A stretch of 64,000 nt of DNA from Shimia_B sp038528385 (GTDB lineage: Bacteria; Pseudomonadota; Alphaproteobacteria; Rhodobacterales; Rhodobacteraceae): assembly GCA_038528385.1 (NCBI GenBank), contig JBCBET010000010.1:1-64000 (forward strand), written 5' to 3'. A program made the position numbers and the translations under genes. Each line of letters opens with the position of its first letter. Positions within the stretch are counted from its first letter, which is position 1. This document shows positions 35,970-44,729 of the stretch, piece after piece. The notes beneath the pieces are model-generated. The model did no database searches. It was given only the letters and a program-made list of their open reading frames with translations, and had not been told where the DNA came from.

Positions 35970-37166
35970 ATGCGCCTTTTTCCTCTGCTCTTTCTCTGGG
36001 GCCTCTTAGCCCCCCCGCTCCAGGCCTCCGACTTCGCCGGGTGGCTCGAAAACACAGCCTGGCCTGCGGCGCAGGTGGAGGGTGTGTCTCGCGGTGCCTT
36101 CACACGGCTCACCCAGTCCCTCTCGCCGGACCTGTCGCTGCCGGGCCTCGCCGCCGAGGGCCGAGTACCCGCGCGGGATGACCAGTCGGAATTCGCGGCG
36201 CCGGCGGCCTATTTCCGGGAGGGCAATCTACAGAACCTCGCCGCAAAAGGGAGACGGCTCACACAGAAACACGCCTCGCTTCTCGCCCGGCTCGAGCGCG
36301 AGACGGGGGTGCCGGGCCACATCGTTCTCGCCATCTGGGGTCGCGAAAGCGCCTACGGGCGGGCGGCGATCCCCCATGACGCCCTTCAGGTGCTCGCGAC
36401 CCGCGCGTTCGCCGGCACCCGCCGCGACCTCTTCACCGGGGAATTCGCCAAGGCGCTGCGCATCACGGAAGAGACCGGGCGCAGCCTGCGCTCCTCCTCG
36501 CGCGGCGCCATGGGACAGCCGCAGTTTCTCCCCTCGAGCTTTCTCGCGCATGGGCGCGACGGGGACGGCGACGGCCGCGTCGATATCTGGAGCTCGGAGG
36601 CGGACACGCTCGCCTCCATCGCCGCATACCTCTCGGACCGAGGGTGGGTGGCCGGATCGGATTGGGGCTACGAGATCAGGCTCCCGGGCACCGTGCGGTG
36701 CACGCAGAACGGTCCCGACCAGGCCAAGCGCATCTTCAAATGGGAGGAGGATGGCGTCGTGCGGGTGTCGGGCCGTCCCTTCCCGGTGAACGAGCGGCGC
36801 GTGGACGGCTTTCTCGTGCTTCCCGCAGGCACGCTCGGCCCGGCCTTCATGGCCACGGCAAACTTTACCGTACTGAAATCCTACAATGAGAGCGACCTCT
36901 ACGCCCTCTTCGTAGGTCACCTGGCCGACCGCATCGCCTATGGCGTGCCGCCCTTCCGCGGCGCGTGGTCCCGGACGGACCCCATGGCGCGTGGCGGTGT
37001 GGCCCGGGCCCAGGAGGCCCTGGTGGCCATGGGGTACGATGTGGGCGGGGCCGACGGGCTCATTGGAAACCGCACGCGCCGGGCCGTGGGGCTCTGGCAG
37101 GAGGCCACGGGTCGCGAGGTAACCTGCATGCCCTCCGCCGCGGACATCCGCGCCTTGGGCGGGTGA
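35970..37166 (+). CDS. lytic murein transglycosylase (MltB type) with peptidoglycan-binding domain
   Basis: 398 residues with a signal peptide (MRLFPLLFLWGLLAPPLQAS). The SLT-fold catalytic domain has the active Glu in IWGRESAYGR (about 126), SSRGAMGQPQFLPSSF and GDGDGRVDIWSSEADTLASIA. A C-terminal PG_binding_1 domain (last 60 residues) has AQEALVAMGYDVGGADGLIGNRTRRAVGLWQ. It cleaves glycan strands to 1,6-anhydroMurNAc ends in the periplasm. A lipobox is not evident, so it may be soluble. Confidence 0.92.
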   Translation: MRLFPLLFLWGLLAPPLQASDFAGWLENTAWPAAQVEGVSRGAFTRLTQSLSPDLSLPGLAAEGRVPARDDQSEFAAPAAYFREGNLQNLAAKGRRLTQKHASLLARLERETGVPGHIVLAIWGRESAYGRAAIPHDALQVLATRAFAGTRRDLFTGEFAKALRITEETGRSLRSSSRGAMGQPQFLPSSFLAHGRDGDGDGRVDIWSSEADTLASIAAYLSDRGWVAGSDWGYEIRLPGTVRCTQNGPDQAKRIFKWEEDGVVRVSGRPFPVNERRVDGFLVLPAGTLGPAFMATANFTVLKSYNESDLYALFVGHLADRIAYGVPPFRGAWSRTDPMARGGVARAQEALVAMGYDVGGADGLIGNRTRRAVGLWQEATGREVTCMPSAADIRALGG

Positions 37167-37243
37167 GGGCGCGCCGATAGCCTCGCACGTGCGGGGCGCT
37201 CACGGGGCCACACCAAGGAGCCCCACGCACACCTTGCGGCGCG

Positions 37244-37834
37244 TCAGGCGCCCGCTGCGCCCCGCGCCCTGGCCCGGTCCGCGAATGCAGCGATCTGTTC
37301 CTCGCTGGCGTCAGTTCCAGGAAAGAAGTGATCGAAGGCCACGGGCCGGATCCCGCAAAAGCCCAGCACCTGCCGGGCGATCTGGCGGCGCACCGCGTTG
37401 CCATAGGCGAGCCTGAGGTAGAAGGCCGGCGTATCCGCCGTCACAAAGACCCGCGCCGTTCGTCCCGTGAGCATGGGCTTCGGCACTCCGATCATCGTCC
37501 GCTCGCGCGTGGAAAACGCGCGCCCCGGGAAAAGCGCGCGGTCGAAGACCCCCTTGAGCTTGGCCGGGACGGTGCCCCACCAAAGCGGGAAGGCAAGCAC
37601 CACGTGTTCGCACCATTCGAGGTTCGCGATGAAAGCCTCCAGGTCCGGCTCGAAGGGTTTCTGGCTCGCATAGCCGCCCACGCCGTGGTCGATATCAAAC
37701 GTCATCTCGCTGAGCGCCATCCTTCGGAGGTCATGCCCAGCCCCCTCTGCCGCGCCGCCATAGGTCGCGAGCAACGTGCCGCTGATCGAGCGGGGCGCGG
37801 GATGCCCGTCCATGAGAAAAATGCGCCGTGCCAC
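37244..37834 (-). CDS. flavodoxin-fold NAD(P)H quinone reductase-like protein
   Basis: 196 residues. Flavodoxin_2 family: FLMDGHPAPRSISG at the N-terminus, then HVVLAFPLWWGTVPAKLKGVFDRALFPGRAF, the FMN-binding and interface region of NQO/KefF/YwrO-type reductases. It probably reduces quinones or electrophiles with NAD(P)H. It lies alone, convergent with the transglycosylase gene and upstream of the DUF779-aldehyde dehydrogenase block. Confidence 0.87.
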   Translation of the reverse strand: MARRIFLMDGHPAPRSISGTLLATYGGAAEGAGHDLRRMALSEMTFDIDHGVGGYASQKPFEPDLEAFIANLEWCEHVVLAFPLWWGTVPAKLKGVFDRALFPGRAFSTRERTMIGVPKPMLTGRTARVFVTADTPAFYLRLAYGNAVRRQIARQVLGFCGIRPVAFDHFFPGTDASEEQIAAFADRARARGAAGA

Positions 37835-37942
37835 TGTCTGCTCCTGCCGCGGGGGCCGGTCCCCCTGCGCTAGCAGTCCAACAAGTCAGGCGCGATGCCA
37901 AGCCCCGAGAACCGGGCCACCGCAGTTCCCGTGCCGCGGCGC

Positions 37943-38362
37943 TTAAGTCAGGCCCAAGGTGGCCTTTTCTTCATCGGAGAAGACACGGCTCCGCGTCAGG
38001 AAGCGCTTGCCGGTGCCGTTATCCAGCGAGAACATCCCGCCGCGCCCGTCCACCACGTCAAGGATGAGCTGCGTGTGTTTCCACGCCTCGAATTGCGGGC
38101 CGGAGATATAAACCTCCGCACCGTCGATCTCGCCCAGCTTCACGTCCGAGGCGCCGGTGCGGAAATCGCCAACCGGGTAGCACATGGGGGCAGAGCCGTC
38201 GCAGCAGCCGCCCGATTGGTGAAACATGACAGCGCCGTGGACATCGCGAATCTCCGCGATGAGCGCCAGCGCCGCGGGTGTCGCCGTCACGCGGTCGGTA
38301 GCGCTCGTCCCCTCCACGACCTCCGCATCCGTGGCGCAGGATATCGTTACATGCTCTGTCAT
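37943..38362 (-). CDS. DUF779 protein
   Basis: 139 residues. The Cys-rich signature FHQSGGCCDGSAPMCYP and the C-terminal segment GMFSLDNGTGKRFLTRSRVF are typical of DUF779, a small family usually encoded beside aldehyde dehydrogenases. Here it follows the aldehyde dehydrogenase by 74 nt on the same strand and is probably co-transcribed. Its role is unknown; the Cys cluster suggests a metal or redox function. Confidence 0.9.
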   Translation of the reverse strand: MTEHVTISCATDAEVVEGTSATDRVTATPAALALIAEIRDVHGAVMFHQSGGCCDGSAPMCYPVGDFRTGASDVKLGEIDGAEVYISGPQFEAWKHTQLILDVVDGRGGMFSLDNGTGKRFLTRSRVFSDEEKATLGLT

Positions 38363-38436
38363 CGTCGTCCTCCTTCAATGATCCGGCCGGGGCGCGTCAA
38401 CGCCCCGGCCAACTGCACGCTGATGTCTCTTTCTAC

Positions 38437-39960
38437 TTAGAAGAAACCCAGCTTGTTGGGAGAGTAGCTCACCAGCATGTTCTTCGTTTGCTGGTAGTGG
38501 TCGAGCATCATGCGGTGGTTTTCGCGCCCGATGCCGGACTGCTTGTAGCCGCCAAATGCCGCATGCGCGGGATAGAGGTGGTAGCAGTTCGTCCAGACGC
38601 GCCCCGCCTTCACCTCGCGCCCGAAGCGGTAGCACTTGTTGGCATCGCGCGACCACACGCCGGCGCCGAGGCCGTAGAGCGTGTCGTTGGCGAGATCGAG
38701 CGCTTCGGCATCGTCCTTGAAGGTGGTGACGGAGACGACGGGCCCGAAGATCTCCTCCTGGAAGACCCGCATCTTGTTGTGGCCCTTCAGGATGGTCGGC
38801 TCGATGTAGTAGCCGCCCTCGAGGTCCCCGGTCATCTTGCGCTCCGTGCCGCCGGTGAGGACCTCTGCCCCCTCCTGCTGCGCGATGTCGAAGTAGCTCA
38901 GGATCTTTTCCTTCTGCTCGCTGGAGGCCTGTGCGCCCATCATCGTGTCGCCCTCGCGCGGATCGCCCAGTGCGATCGCCTTCGTGCGCTCGAGGCAGCG
39001 CTCCATGAACTTGTCATAGATGCTCTCGTGGATCAGCGCCCGGCTCGGGCAGGTGCAGACCTCGCCCTGGTTGAGCGCGAACATCACGAAGCCCTCGACG
39101 CACTTGTCGAAATAGGCGTCATCCTCGGCGGCGATGTCACTGAAGAAGATGTTGGGGGATTTCCCGCCGAGCTCCAGCGTCACCGGGATGATGTTCTCGG
39201 AGGCGTACTGCATAATGAGGCGGCCTGTCGTCGTCTCGCCGGTGAAGGCGACCTTGGCCACGCGCGTGGATTGCGCGAGCGGCTTGCCGGCCTCGAGCCC
39301 GAAGCCGTTGACGACGTTGAGCACGCCCGCCGGCAGGATGTCGGCGATGAGCTCGAGGAGCACCATGATCGTGGCCGGCGTCTGCTCCGCGGGTTTCAGC
39401 ACGACGCAGTTGCCCGCGGCCAGCGCCGGGGCAAGCTTCCACGTTGCCATGAGCAGCGGGAAGTTCCACGGGATGATCTGGCCCACGACGCCCAGCGGCT
39501 CGTGGAAGTGATAGGCGACCGTGTCGTGGTCGATCTCGGACATCGTGCCTTCCTGCCCGCGGATGACACCGGCGAAATAGCGGAAGTGGTCGATGGCGAG
39601 CGGCAGGTCAGCGGCGCGGGTCTCGCGGATGGCCTTGCCGTTGTCCCAGGTCTCGCAGATGGCGAGGAGCTCGAGATTGTCCTCGAGGACCTGCGCGATC
39701 TTCAGGAGCATGTTGGAGCGCTCGGTGACAGAGGTCTTGCCCCAGGCATCGGCGGCCTTGTGCGCGGCATCGAGGGCGGCCTCGATATCCTCCGCGCCGG
39801 AGCGGGCGATCTGGCCCATGCTCAGGCCCGTGAGGGGGCTCACATTGTCGAAGTAGCGGCCCGCCTTCGGCGCCACGAACTTGCCACCGATGAAGTTGTC
39901 ATACTTTTTGGCGAAGGGCGCCACATGGGTGCCCCCGTCAATCAGGGTCATGTCGTTCAT
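38437..39960 (-). CDS. NAD-dependent aldehyde dehydrogenase (acetaldehyde type)
   Basis: 507 residues. Catalytic Cys is in NQGEVCTCPSR (about 301), catalytic Glu in PVTLELGGKSPNIFF, and the NAD loop in FTGETTTGRLIMQYAS. The N-terminal YDNFIGGKFVAPKAGRYFDN and overall length fit the ExaC/AldB group that oxidises acetaldehyde and related short aldehydes. The divergent ORFs on the other strand are shadows. DUF779 follows, and a GAF/Fis-type activator gene lies upstream on the same strand, suggesting alcohol or aldehyde induction. Confidence 0.95.
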   Translation of the reverse strand: MNDMTLIDGGTHVAPFAKKYDNFIGGKFVAPKAGRYFDNVSPLTGLSMGQIARSGAEDIEAALDAAHKAADAWGKTSVTERSNMLLKIAQVLEDNLELLAICETWDNGKAIRETRAADLPLAIDHFRYFAGVIRGQEGTMSEIDHDTVAYHFHEPLGVVGQIIPWNFPLLMATWKLAPALAAGNCVVLKPAEQTPATIMVLLELIADILPAGVLNVVNGFGLEAGKPLAQSTRVAKVAFTGETTTGRLIMQYASENIIPVTLELGGKSPNIFFSDIAAEDDAYFDKCVEGFVMFALNQGEVCTCPSRALIHESIYDKFMERCLERTKAIALGDPREGDTMMGAQASSEQKEKILSYFDIAQQEGAEVLTGGTERKMTGDLEGGYYIEPTILKGHNKMRVFQEEIFGPVVSVTTFKDDAEALDLANDTLYGLGAGVWSRDANKCYRFGREVKAGRVWTNCYHLYPAHAAFGGYKQSGIGRENHRMMLDHYQQTKNMLVSYSPNKLGFF

Positions 39961-40111
39961 TGCTATCCTCCCAAAGGATGTTTGCGGTTTTCGTCCTTGT
40001 GCCGCTTATGGTGCGGCGTGGCGCCAGCTTAGGTCGCCGGTCGGCGCCCTGCGAAGAGGCCGCCCAAGTCACGCGCCGCGGATGTGTCCCGCGGCTGATA
40101 CACCCTGTCCC

Positions 40112-41059
40112 TCAGAGCGTTCTTGAAATGCCCAGTCGCTTCATGCGGCGGTAGAGCGTGGCCCGCCCGATGCCGAGCGCCTTCGCAGCCGCCGAGGCAT
40201 TGCCTCCCGCGCGGGTAAGTGCCCGCACGAGCGCGGCCTTCTCGGAGCGGTCGAGGCCCGAAAGATCTCCGTCGCGCCCGAAGATGTCGGTGGCCGCCAC
40301 GGGCTCGAAGGCGCCCTCCGCGCGCCAGCCGTAATGCTGCCGCGCCGCGCGCGTGGCCCCGATGACGACGTCATCGCCGTTGATCGCGAGAAGCGCGTTG
40401 CGATCGGCATCCTCGCCACCCGCGAAGACGACGCGCGCCCCCTCGAAGCTGGCCTTGAAATTGTCCGCCTCGATCTGCCGCGCGGTCTGCGCGACCATGG
40501 CCGCCATCATGGAATTCATCGCCGCGGTCTGGTCGGCCCGGGCGGAGGAGACGTCGAGCGCGCCGAGGATCGCCCCATCCGCGCCGTAGATCGGCGAATC
40601 AATGCAACTCATGGCGACGTTCTTCGAGCAGAAGTGTTCGTCCCGGTGGACGATGAGGCTGCGCTTTTCGGCGAGGCAGGTCCCGATGCCGTTGGTGCCC
40701 TCCTGCGCCTCGCTCCAATCCGCGCCCTCGATGAGACCCCAAGAGGCGAAGGCCCCGGCCTCTCCGTCCGACACGCGGCGGTCGAGGATGACGCCGTCGC
40801 CGTCGGTGAGCACGACGGCACACCCTGAAATGGAAACAAGCCCGTAGAGCTGGTCGAGCTTGGACGCCGCCACCCGCGTGAGACGCTCGCAGGCCTCGAG
40901 GCGCGGCGCCATTTCCGACGCGCTCAGCACCGTCGCCTCGCCCTTGCGCGCAGGGTCGAGCCCGTGACGGCGATGCGACCGCGCCCAGGAGGCGACGATG
41001 CGGGAGCGCGCGGCTTGCTCCGAGGTGATGGCGGAAAAGACGAGGTCTGCGTGGCGCAT
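40112..41059 (-). CDS. GAF-domain transcriptional regulator with Fis-type HTH, lacking an AAA+ domain
   Basis: 315 residues. The N-terminal AcoR-like part has SRIVASWARSHRRHGLDP; the GAF domain follows (about 60-190: LTDGDGVILDRRVSD, EGTNGIGTCLAEKRSLIVHRDEHF). The C-terminus is a Fis-type helix-turn-helix GGNASAAAKALGIGRATLYRRMKRLG. The sigma-54-contacting AAA+ domain with GAFTGA, found between these parts in AcoR, is absent. It must therefore act without driving sigma-54 open-complex formation. Position upstream of the aldehyde dehydrogenase suggests that as its target. Confidence 0.88.
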   Translation of the reverse strand: MRHADLVFSAITSEQAARSRIVASWARSHRRHGLDPARKGEATVLSASEMAPRLEACERLTRVAASKLDQLYGLVSISGCAVVLTDGDGVILDRRVSDGEAGAFASWGLIEGADWSEAQEGTNGIGTCLAEKRSLIVHRDEHFCSKNVAMSCIDSPIYGADGAILGALDVSSARADQTAAMNSMMAAMVAQTARQIEADNFKASFEGARVVFAGGEDADRNALLAINGDDVVIGATRAARQHYGWRAEGAFEPVAATDIFGRDGDLSGLDRSEKAALVRALTRAGGNASAAAKALGIGRATLYRRMKRLGISRTL

Positions 41060-41168
41060 GCCGAACGCTACCGCAGCGTGTGCGCGGAGTCCCGCCGCGC
41101 TGCAGCACCTGCGCGGGGCCTCGCCACGCCGCGCCGCAGCAACCTGTCTCGGATCCGAGACACCGGGC

Positions 41169-42005
41169 TCAACTCTGCTTCACATGGGCCGCGAAAGCCT
41201 CGGCATAATCGGGGTGCCAGCGGCTCAGGGCCGGGCGATTCTCGATGAGGTCGCCCACCGCCCAGGCGATGCGCTTTTCGTCGAGCGCGCGGGGCACGTC
41301 GTTGTCGGGGCACAGGATGTAGAAGTCGCCGCGCGCGAGGCTTTCGAGGAAGAACGCCGCCGTTTGCTCCGTCGTCCACGCCGCCGGGGGCTTCTCGGCC
41401 CGTCCGGTCATGCCCGTATGGACGAAGCCGGGGATCAGGAGATGCGCCGTCAGCGCCGCGCCCTCGGTGTTTCGGAGCTCGTGGGCCAGCGCCTCGGTAT
41501 AGGCTTTGAGGCCCGCCTTCGACACGTTGTAAGCCGGGTTGCCCGGCGGAGTGGTGATGCCCTGCTTCGAGCCCGTGTTGACGATGAAGCCGGGCCGGCC
41601 CCGCGCGATCATCCGCGGCACGAAAGCCTGGCAGCAATGCACCGGGCCCCAGAGATTGACCCCGAGGGTCGTCTCCCACGCCTCGCGCGGGCCGAGGCAG
41701 GAGGAGCTCACGCCGATCCCTGCATTGGCCATGAGGATGTCGGTGCCGCCGAAAGCCTCTGCCACGCGCGCCTCGAGCGCCTCGACGGCGGCGCGGTCGG
41801 AAATATCGGTGTCGGCGGTCATGACCTCCGCCGCCCCCGCCGCGCGCAGCCGCTCTTCGGCCGCGCTGAGCTTGTCGGCCGCGCGGTCAACCACCACCAC
41901 GCGCATCCCAAGCCGGGCGTATTCGCTGGCGATCGCGAGCCCGATCCCCGATGCGCCGCCGGTGATGACGGCCACGGAGGCGGATGTGAGGGCAGGATGG
42001 GTCAT
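41169..42005 (-). CDS. short-chain dehydrogenase/reductase
   Basis: 278 residues. Rossmann motif VITGGASGIGLAIASEYARLG at the N-terminus, NAG motif MANAGIGVS, and the catalytic YxxxK in AYNVSKAGLKAY. Asp/Arg after beta-2 (VVVDRAADKL) suggests NAD preference. The substrate is unknown. The gene lies divergent from a crotonase gene with a 160-bp spacer and is not obviously part of the neighbouring aldehyde dehydrogenase block. Confidence 0.93.
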   Translation of the reverse strand: MTHPALTSASVAVITGGASGIGLAIASEYARLGMRVVVVDRAADKLSAAEERLRAAGAAEVMTADTDISDRAAVEALEARVAEAFGGTDILMANAGIGVSSSCLGPREAWETTLGVNLWGPVHCCQAFVPRMIARGRPGFIVNTGSKQGITTPPGNPAYNVSKAGLKAYTEALAHELRNTEGAALTAHLLIPGFVHTGMTGRAEKPPAAWTTEQTAAFFLESLARGDFYILCPDNDVPRALDEKRIAWAVGDLIENRPALSRWHPDYAEAFAAHVKQS

Positions 42006-42166
42006 GGCGTGTCTCCGTTTTGATCGACCCCGTCAGCCTAGGGGCGCTGGAAGGCGCTGGATAGCCCCCTGCCCCACACGCCAGCCCCGCGACCGTGACC
42101 TCACGTTTTCCTTGCGCGGGCGCGCCCTGCGAATGACACCTGACGCGCACGTCAAGGAGCCAACCC

Positions 42167-42910
42167 ATGTCCACCTTCGCCCCTACGATCGCCAACGATG
42201 TCCTCACGCTGGAGCGGCGCGGCAAGGTGGCCGTGCTCACGCTCACCAACGGCGAGAACAAGCAGAACCTCGCCTTCGCCGAGGCGATGAAAGCGGCCCT
42301 CGCGGACGTGGAGAGCGACGCTTCCGTCAAATCCCTCGTCATCGCCTCGAGCGATGAGAAGAACTGGTCGCAGGGCGTGGATCTCAATTGGCTCATGGCG
42401 GCCATGCATGGCGGCAAGCAGGACGACATCCGCGCCTTCATGTACGCCATGAACGACGTCTTCGCCGCGCTACTGACGCTGCCCGTGCCGGTCATCGGCG
42501 CGCTCACCGGCCACGCCTTCGGCAACGGCGCCATGCTCGCCTGCTGCTGCGATTTCCGCGTCATGCGCGCCGATCGCGGCTATTTCTGCTTCCCGGAGGT
42601 GGATATCTCGATCCCCTTCCTGCCCTCCATGATCGCCTTCACCCGCAAGGCCATCCCGGAGCCGCGCTTCAACGATCTCATCTTGTCTGGCCGCCGCGCC
42701 ACGGCAGAAGACCTCGTCGCCGACAAGGTCATCACCGCTGCCTTCCCCGATGCCGAGGCCACCCTCGCCGGCGCCCTAGAGCTGGCCGGGGGCTTCTCCA
42801 AGAGCCGCGCCATCTTCGGCGAGCTCAAGCGCCGCATGCACCGGGACATCCTGCGCGTCATGCGCGAGGAGGACCCGGCCTATATCGACCCGCTCAACCT
42901 CACGGTCTGA
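42167..42910 (+). CDS. enoyl-CoA hydratase/isomerase family protein
   Basis: 247 residues of crotonase fold. The oxyanion region SSDEKNWSQGVDLNWL and the second helix GHAFGNGAMLACCCDFRVMRADRGYFCFPEVDI are visible. At the place of the first catalytic Glu of hydratases (GGGxE) there is GNGAM, whereas the second Glu (FPEVD) remains. That pattern fits an enoyl-CoA delta-isomerase better than a hydratase. It diverges from the SDR gene. A link to acrylate metabolism downstream of DddP is possible but not supported by sequence. Confidence 0.85.
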   Translation: MSTFAPTIANDVLTLERRGKVAVLTLTNGENKQNLAFAEAMKAALADVESDASVKSLVIASSDEKNWSQGVDLNWLMAAMHGGKQDDIRAFMYAMNDVFAALLTLPVPVIGALTGHAFGNGAMLACCCDFRVMRADRGYFCFPEVDISIPFLPSMIAFTRKAIPEPRFNDLILSGRRATAEDLVADKVITAAFPDAEATLAGALELAGGFSKSRAIFGELKRRMHRDILRVMREEDPAYIDPLNLTV

Positions 42911-42987
42911 GCTCTTGAAGCCGCCCCGGGGCGGGGCCATCTTCCGGCGATGCGGGCCGGTGTCCCGCTCCATGAAAGTCCGCGCCC

Positions 42988-43899
42988 ATGGGCGGTATCC
43001 TCCTCGTCATCTTCGGTTTGGCCGGGCTCATCCTTGGCGGTGAGCTTCTCGTGCGCGGCGCCGCCACCGCGGCGCGTGCCTTTGGTGTCTCTCCCCTCGT
43101 AATCGGGCTCACGCTGGTGGGCTTCGGGACCTCCGCGCCCGAGCTCGCCACGAGCGTGCAAGCGGCGCTGGCGGATGCACCGGGCATCGCGCTGGGCAAC
43201 GTCGTGGGCTCCAATATCGGCAACATCCTCCTCATCCTTGGCCTCGGCGTTCTGCTTGCCCCCATTGCGGTGGACCGCGCGGCTTTGTGCGGAGACATGA
43301 TCGCGCTCGCCCTCGCCACCCTCGCGGCCACGGCCCTCATTGCCACAGGCGGCGTTTCCCGCGGGGCGGGCGCGGTGCTCCTCGCGGGCCTCGCCGCCTA
43401 TCTCTGGCGCACGCTCGCCTCCTCGCCCAAGGTGCCCGGCGCGCGGGAGGGCACCGCGCTCGGCCCGCTGCTTCTCGCCCTCGCGGGCCTTGCCATCACC
43501 ATCGCCGCCGCCCGCGCTCTCGTCCTGGGCGCGTCCAGCCTCGCCACGGGCCTCGGCGTCCCCGAGGCCGTCATCGGGCTCACGCTCGTGGCCATCGGCA
43601 CCTCGCTCCCGGAGCTCGTCACCACCCTCATTGCCGCCCGCAAGCGCGAGATGGACCTCGCCCTCGGCAATATCGTGGGCTCGAACCTCTTCAACATCCT
43701 GGGCATCCTCGGCGTCACGGCCCTCGTCGCCCCCATTCCCGACGTCGCCGCCATCCGCGGCTTCGACGTCTGGGTCATGCTGGCGGCCACCGCCGCCCTG
43801 CTCGCGCTTCTCGTCACACGCCCCATCCTCGCCCGCGTCTCGGGCGCGCTCGCGCTCCTCGCCTACGCGGCCTACCTCGCGGCGCTCTTCTCGATGTAG
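42988..43899 (+). CDS. CaCA-family calcium/sodium (or cation/proton) exchanger
   Basis: 303 residues and about ten membrane helices. It contains the two inverted alpha repeats of the family: VIGLTLVGFGTSAPELATSV with GNVVGSNIGNILLILG, and VIGLTLVAIGTSLPELVTTL with GNIVGSNLFNILGILG. The acidic residues of GTSxPE, which bind the cation, are in place in both. The length corresponds to the YrbG type. It lies 77 nt after the crotonase but is probably independent. Confidence 0.93.
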   Translation: MGGILLVIFGLAGLILGGELLVRGAATAARAFGVSPLVIGLTLVGFGTSAPELATSVQAALADAPGIALGNVVGSNIGNILLILGLGVLLAPIAVDRAALCGDMIALALATLAATALIATGGVSRGAGAVLLAGLAAYLWRTLASSPKVPGAREGTALGPLLLALAGLAITIAAARALVLGASSLATGLGVPEAVIGLTLVAIGTSLPELVTTLIAARKREMDLALGNIVGSNLFNILGILGVTALVAPIPDVAAIRGFDVWVMLAATAALLALLVTRPILARVSGALALLAYAAYLAALFSM

Positions 43900-43983
43900 A
43901 TCGCCCGGGTCGGTGGGCGGGCGCCTTTCGAGCACGGGCGCAGGCCCGCGCGCAGGAACAGAGCCGCCCGGCGACGCAAAGCC

Positions 43984-44661
43984 CTAAAGATCGTCGCGAT
44001 GCACCACGTAGGTGTGGATCGTGAAGAGAAGCGCGCCCGAGGGCATCCGCACCAGGCACTGGCGCTCCGTGCGCAGGTAATCCCCCACCTCATGGCCCCG
44101 CGGATCACCCTCGCGCCGCGGCTGGAAGAGCGCCGGATCCCGGTACCAAAGCTGGTTGTAGCGCCAGAGCGGCCGCGCGTGCGTCACCGCCGCGAAGACC
44201 GCCTCGATCATCGCATCCATCCGCGCGTCGATCGCGGCCACGGGCGCGTGGATGCGCGCCATGGGTCGGCCGATCTTCTCAGCCAGCGTCCAGGACGCCG
44301 GAAAGCAGAGCAGCGCCGCCACCATGACATGGGCCCCGTCCCGCTTCTCGAGGAGGATCACATCCTCCTGGACCCCGCCCGCTAGGTCCTCGAACCGCGC
44401 CACGCCCGGCCGCCCGTGATCGCGCGCGAGATGCTCCGAGATCACCGCGCAGGCCTCTGACGTCAGCGCCTCCGTGCCCGGCATCGCCGCCACCACCTCC
44501 GCGCGCCGCTCGCCAAGGAGCCTCCGCAGCAGCGCGCATTGCGCCGCCTCCGCCTCGTCGAAGACTAGCCAGTCCCGCGGGGCCAGGATCTGCATCCCGG
44601 GCAAACGCCGCGCCTCGGTCGCCGGGTATGGCACGTGCTGCTGGAGCACCGAATCCGACAT
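43984..44661 (-). CDS. DUF3445 protein (heme-dependent oxidative N-demethylase alpha-like)
   Basis: 225 residues from ATG 44661; an ATG at 44673 is in frame. DUF3445 pattern: PGMQILAPRDWLVFDEAEAAQ, LCFPASWTLAEKIGRPMARIHAPV, and NQLWYRDPALFQPR near the C-terminus. In one studied member (HODM) this is the heme-binding subunit that demethylates dimethylamine, supported by NADPH-reductase subunits. No such subunits are encoded nearby. Divergent from dddP with a 68-bp spacer. Function here is unproven. Confidence 0.8.
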   Translation of the reverse strand: MSDSVLQQHVPYPATEARRLPGMQILAPRDWLVFDEAEAAQCALLRRLLGERRAEVVAAMPGTEALTSEACAVISEHLARDHGRPGVARFEDLAGGVQEDVILLEKRDGAHVMVAALLCFPASWTLAEKIGRPMARIHAPVAAIDARMDAMIEAVFAAVTHARPLWRYNQLWYRDPALFQPRREGDPRGHEVGDYLRTERQCLVRMPSGALLFTIHTYVVHRDDL

Positions 44662-44729
44662 TTCGCTTCGCATTCCTTCCAGACGCCGCGCGCCGCGGCT
44701 TCCACGTTGCCCCCAAAAGGCAGACGCGC

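Noticed and set aside
38488..40032. 514-codon plus-strand open frame opposite the aldehyde dehydrogenase
   Set aside because: The dehydrogenase has all catalytic motifs; the antisense frame is compositional shadow in GC-rich DNA.
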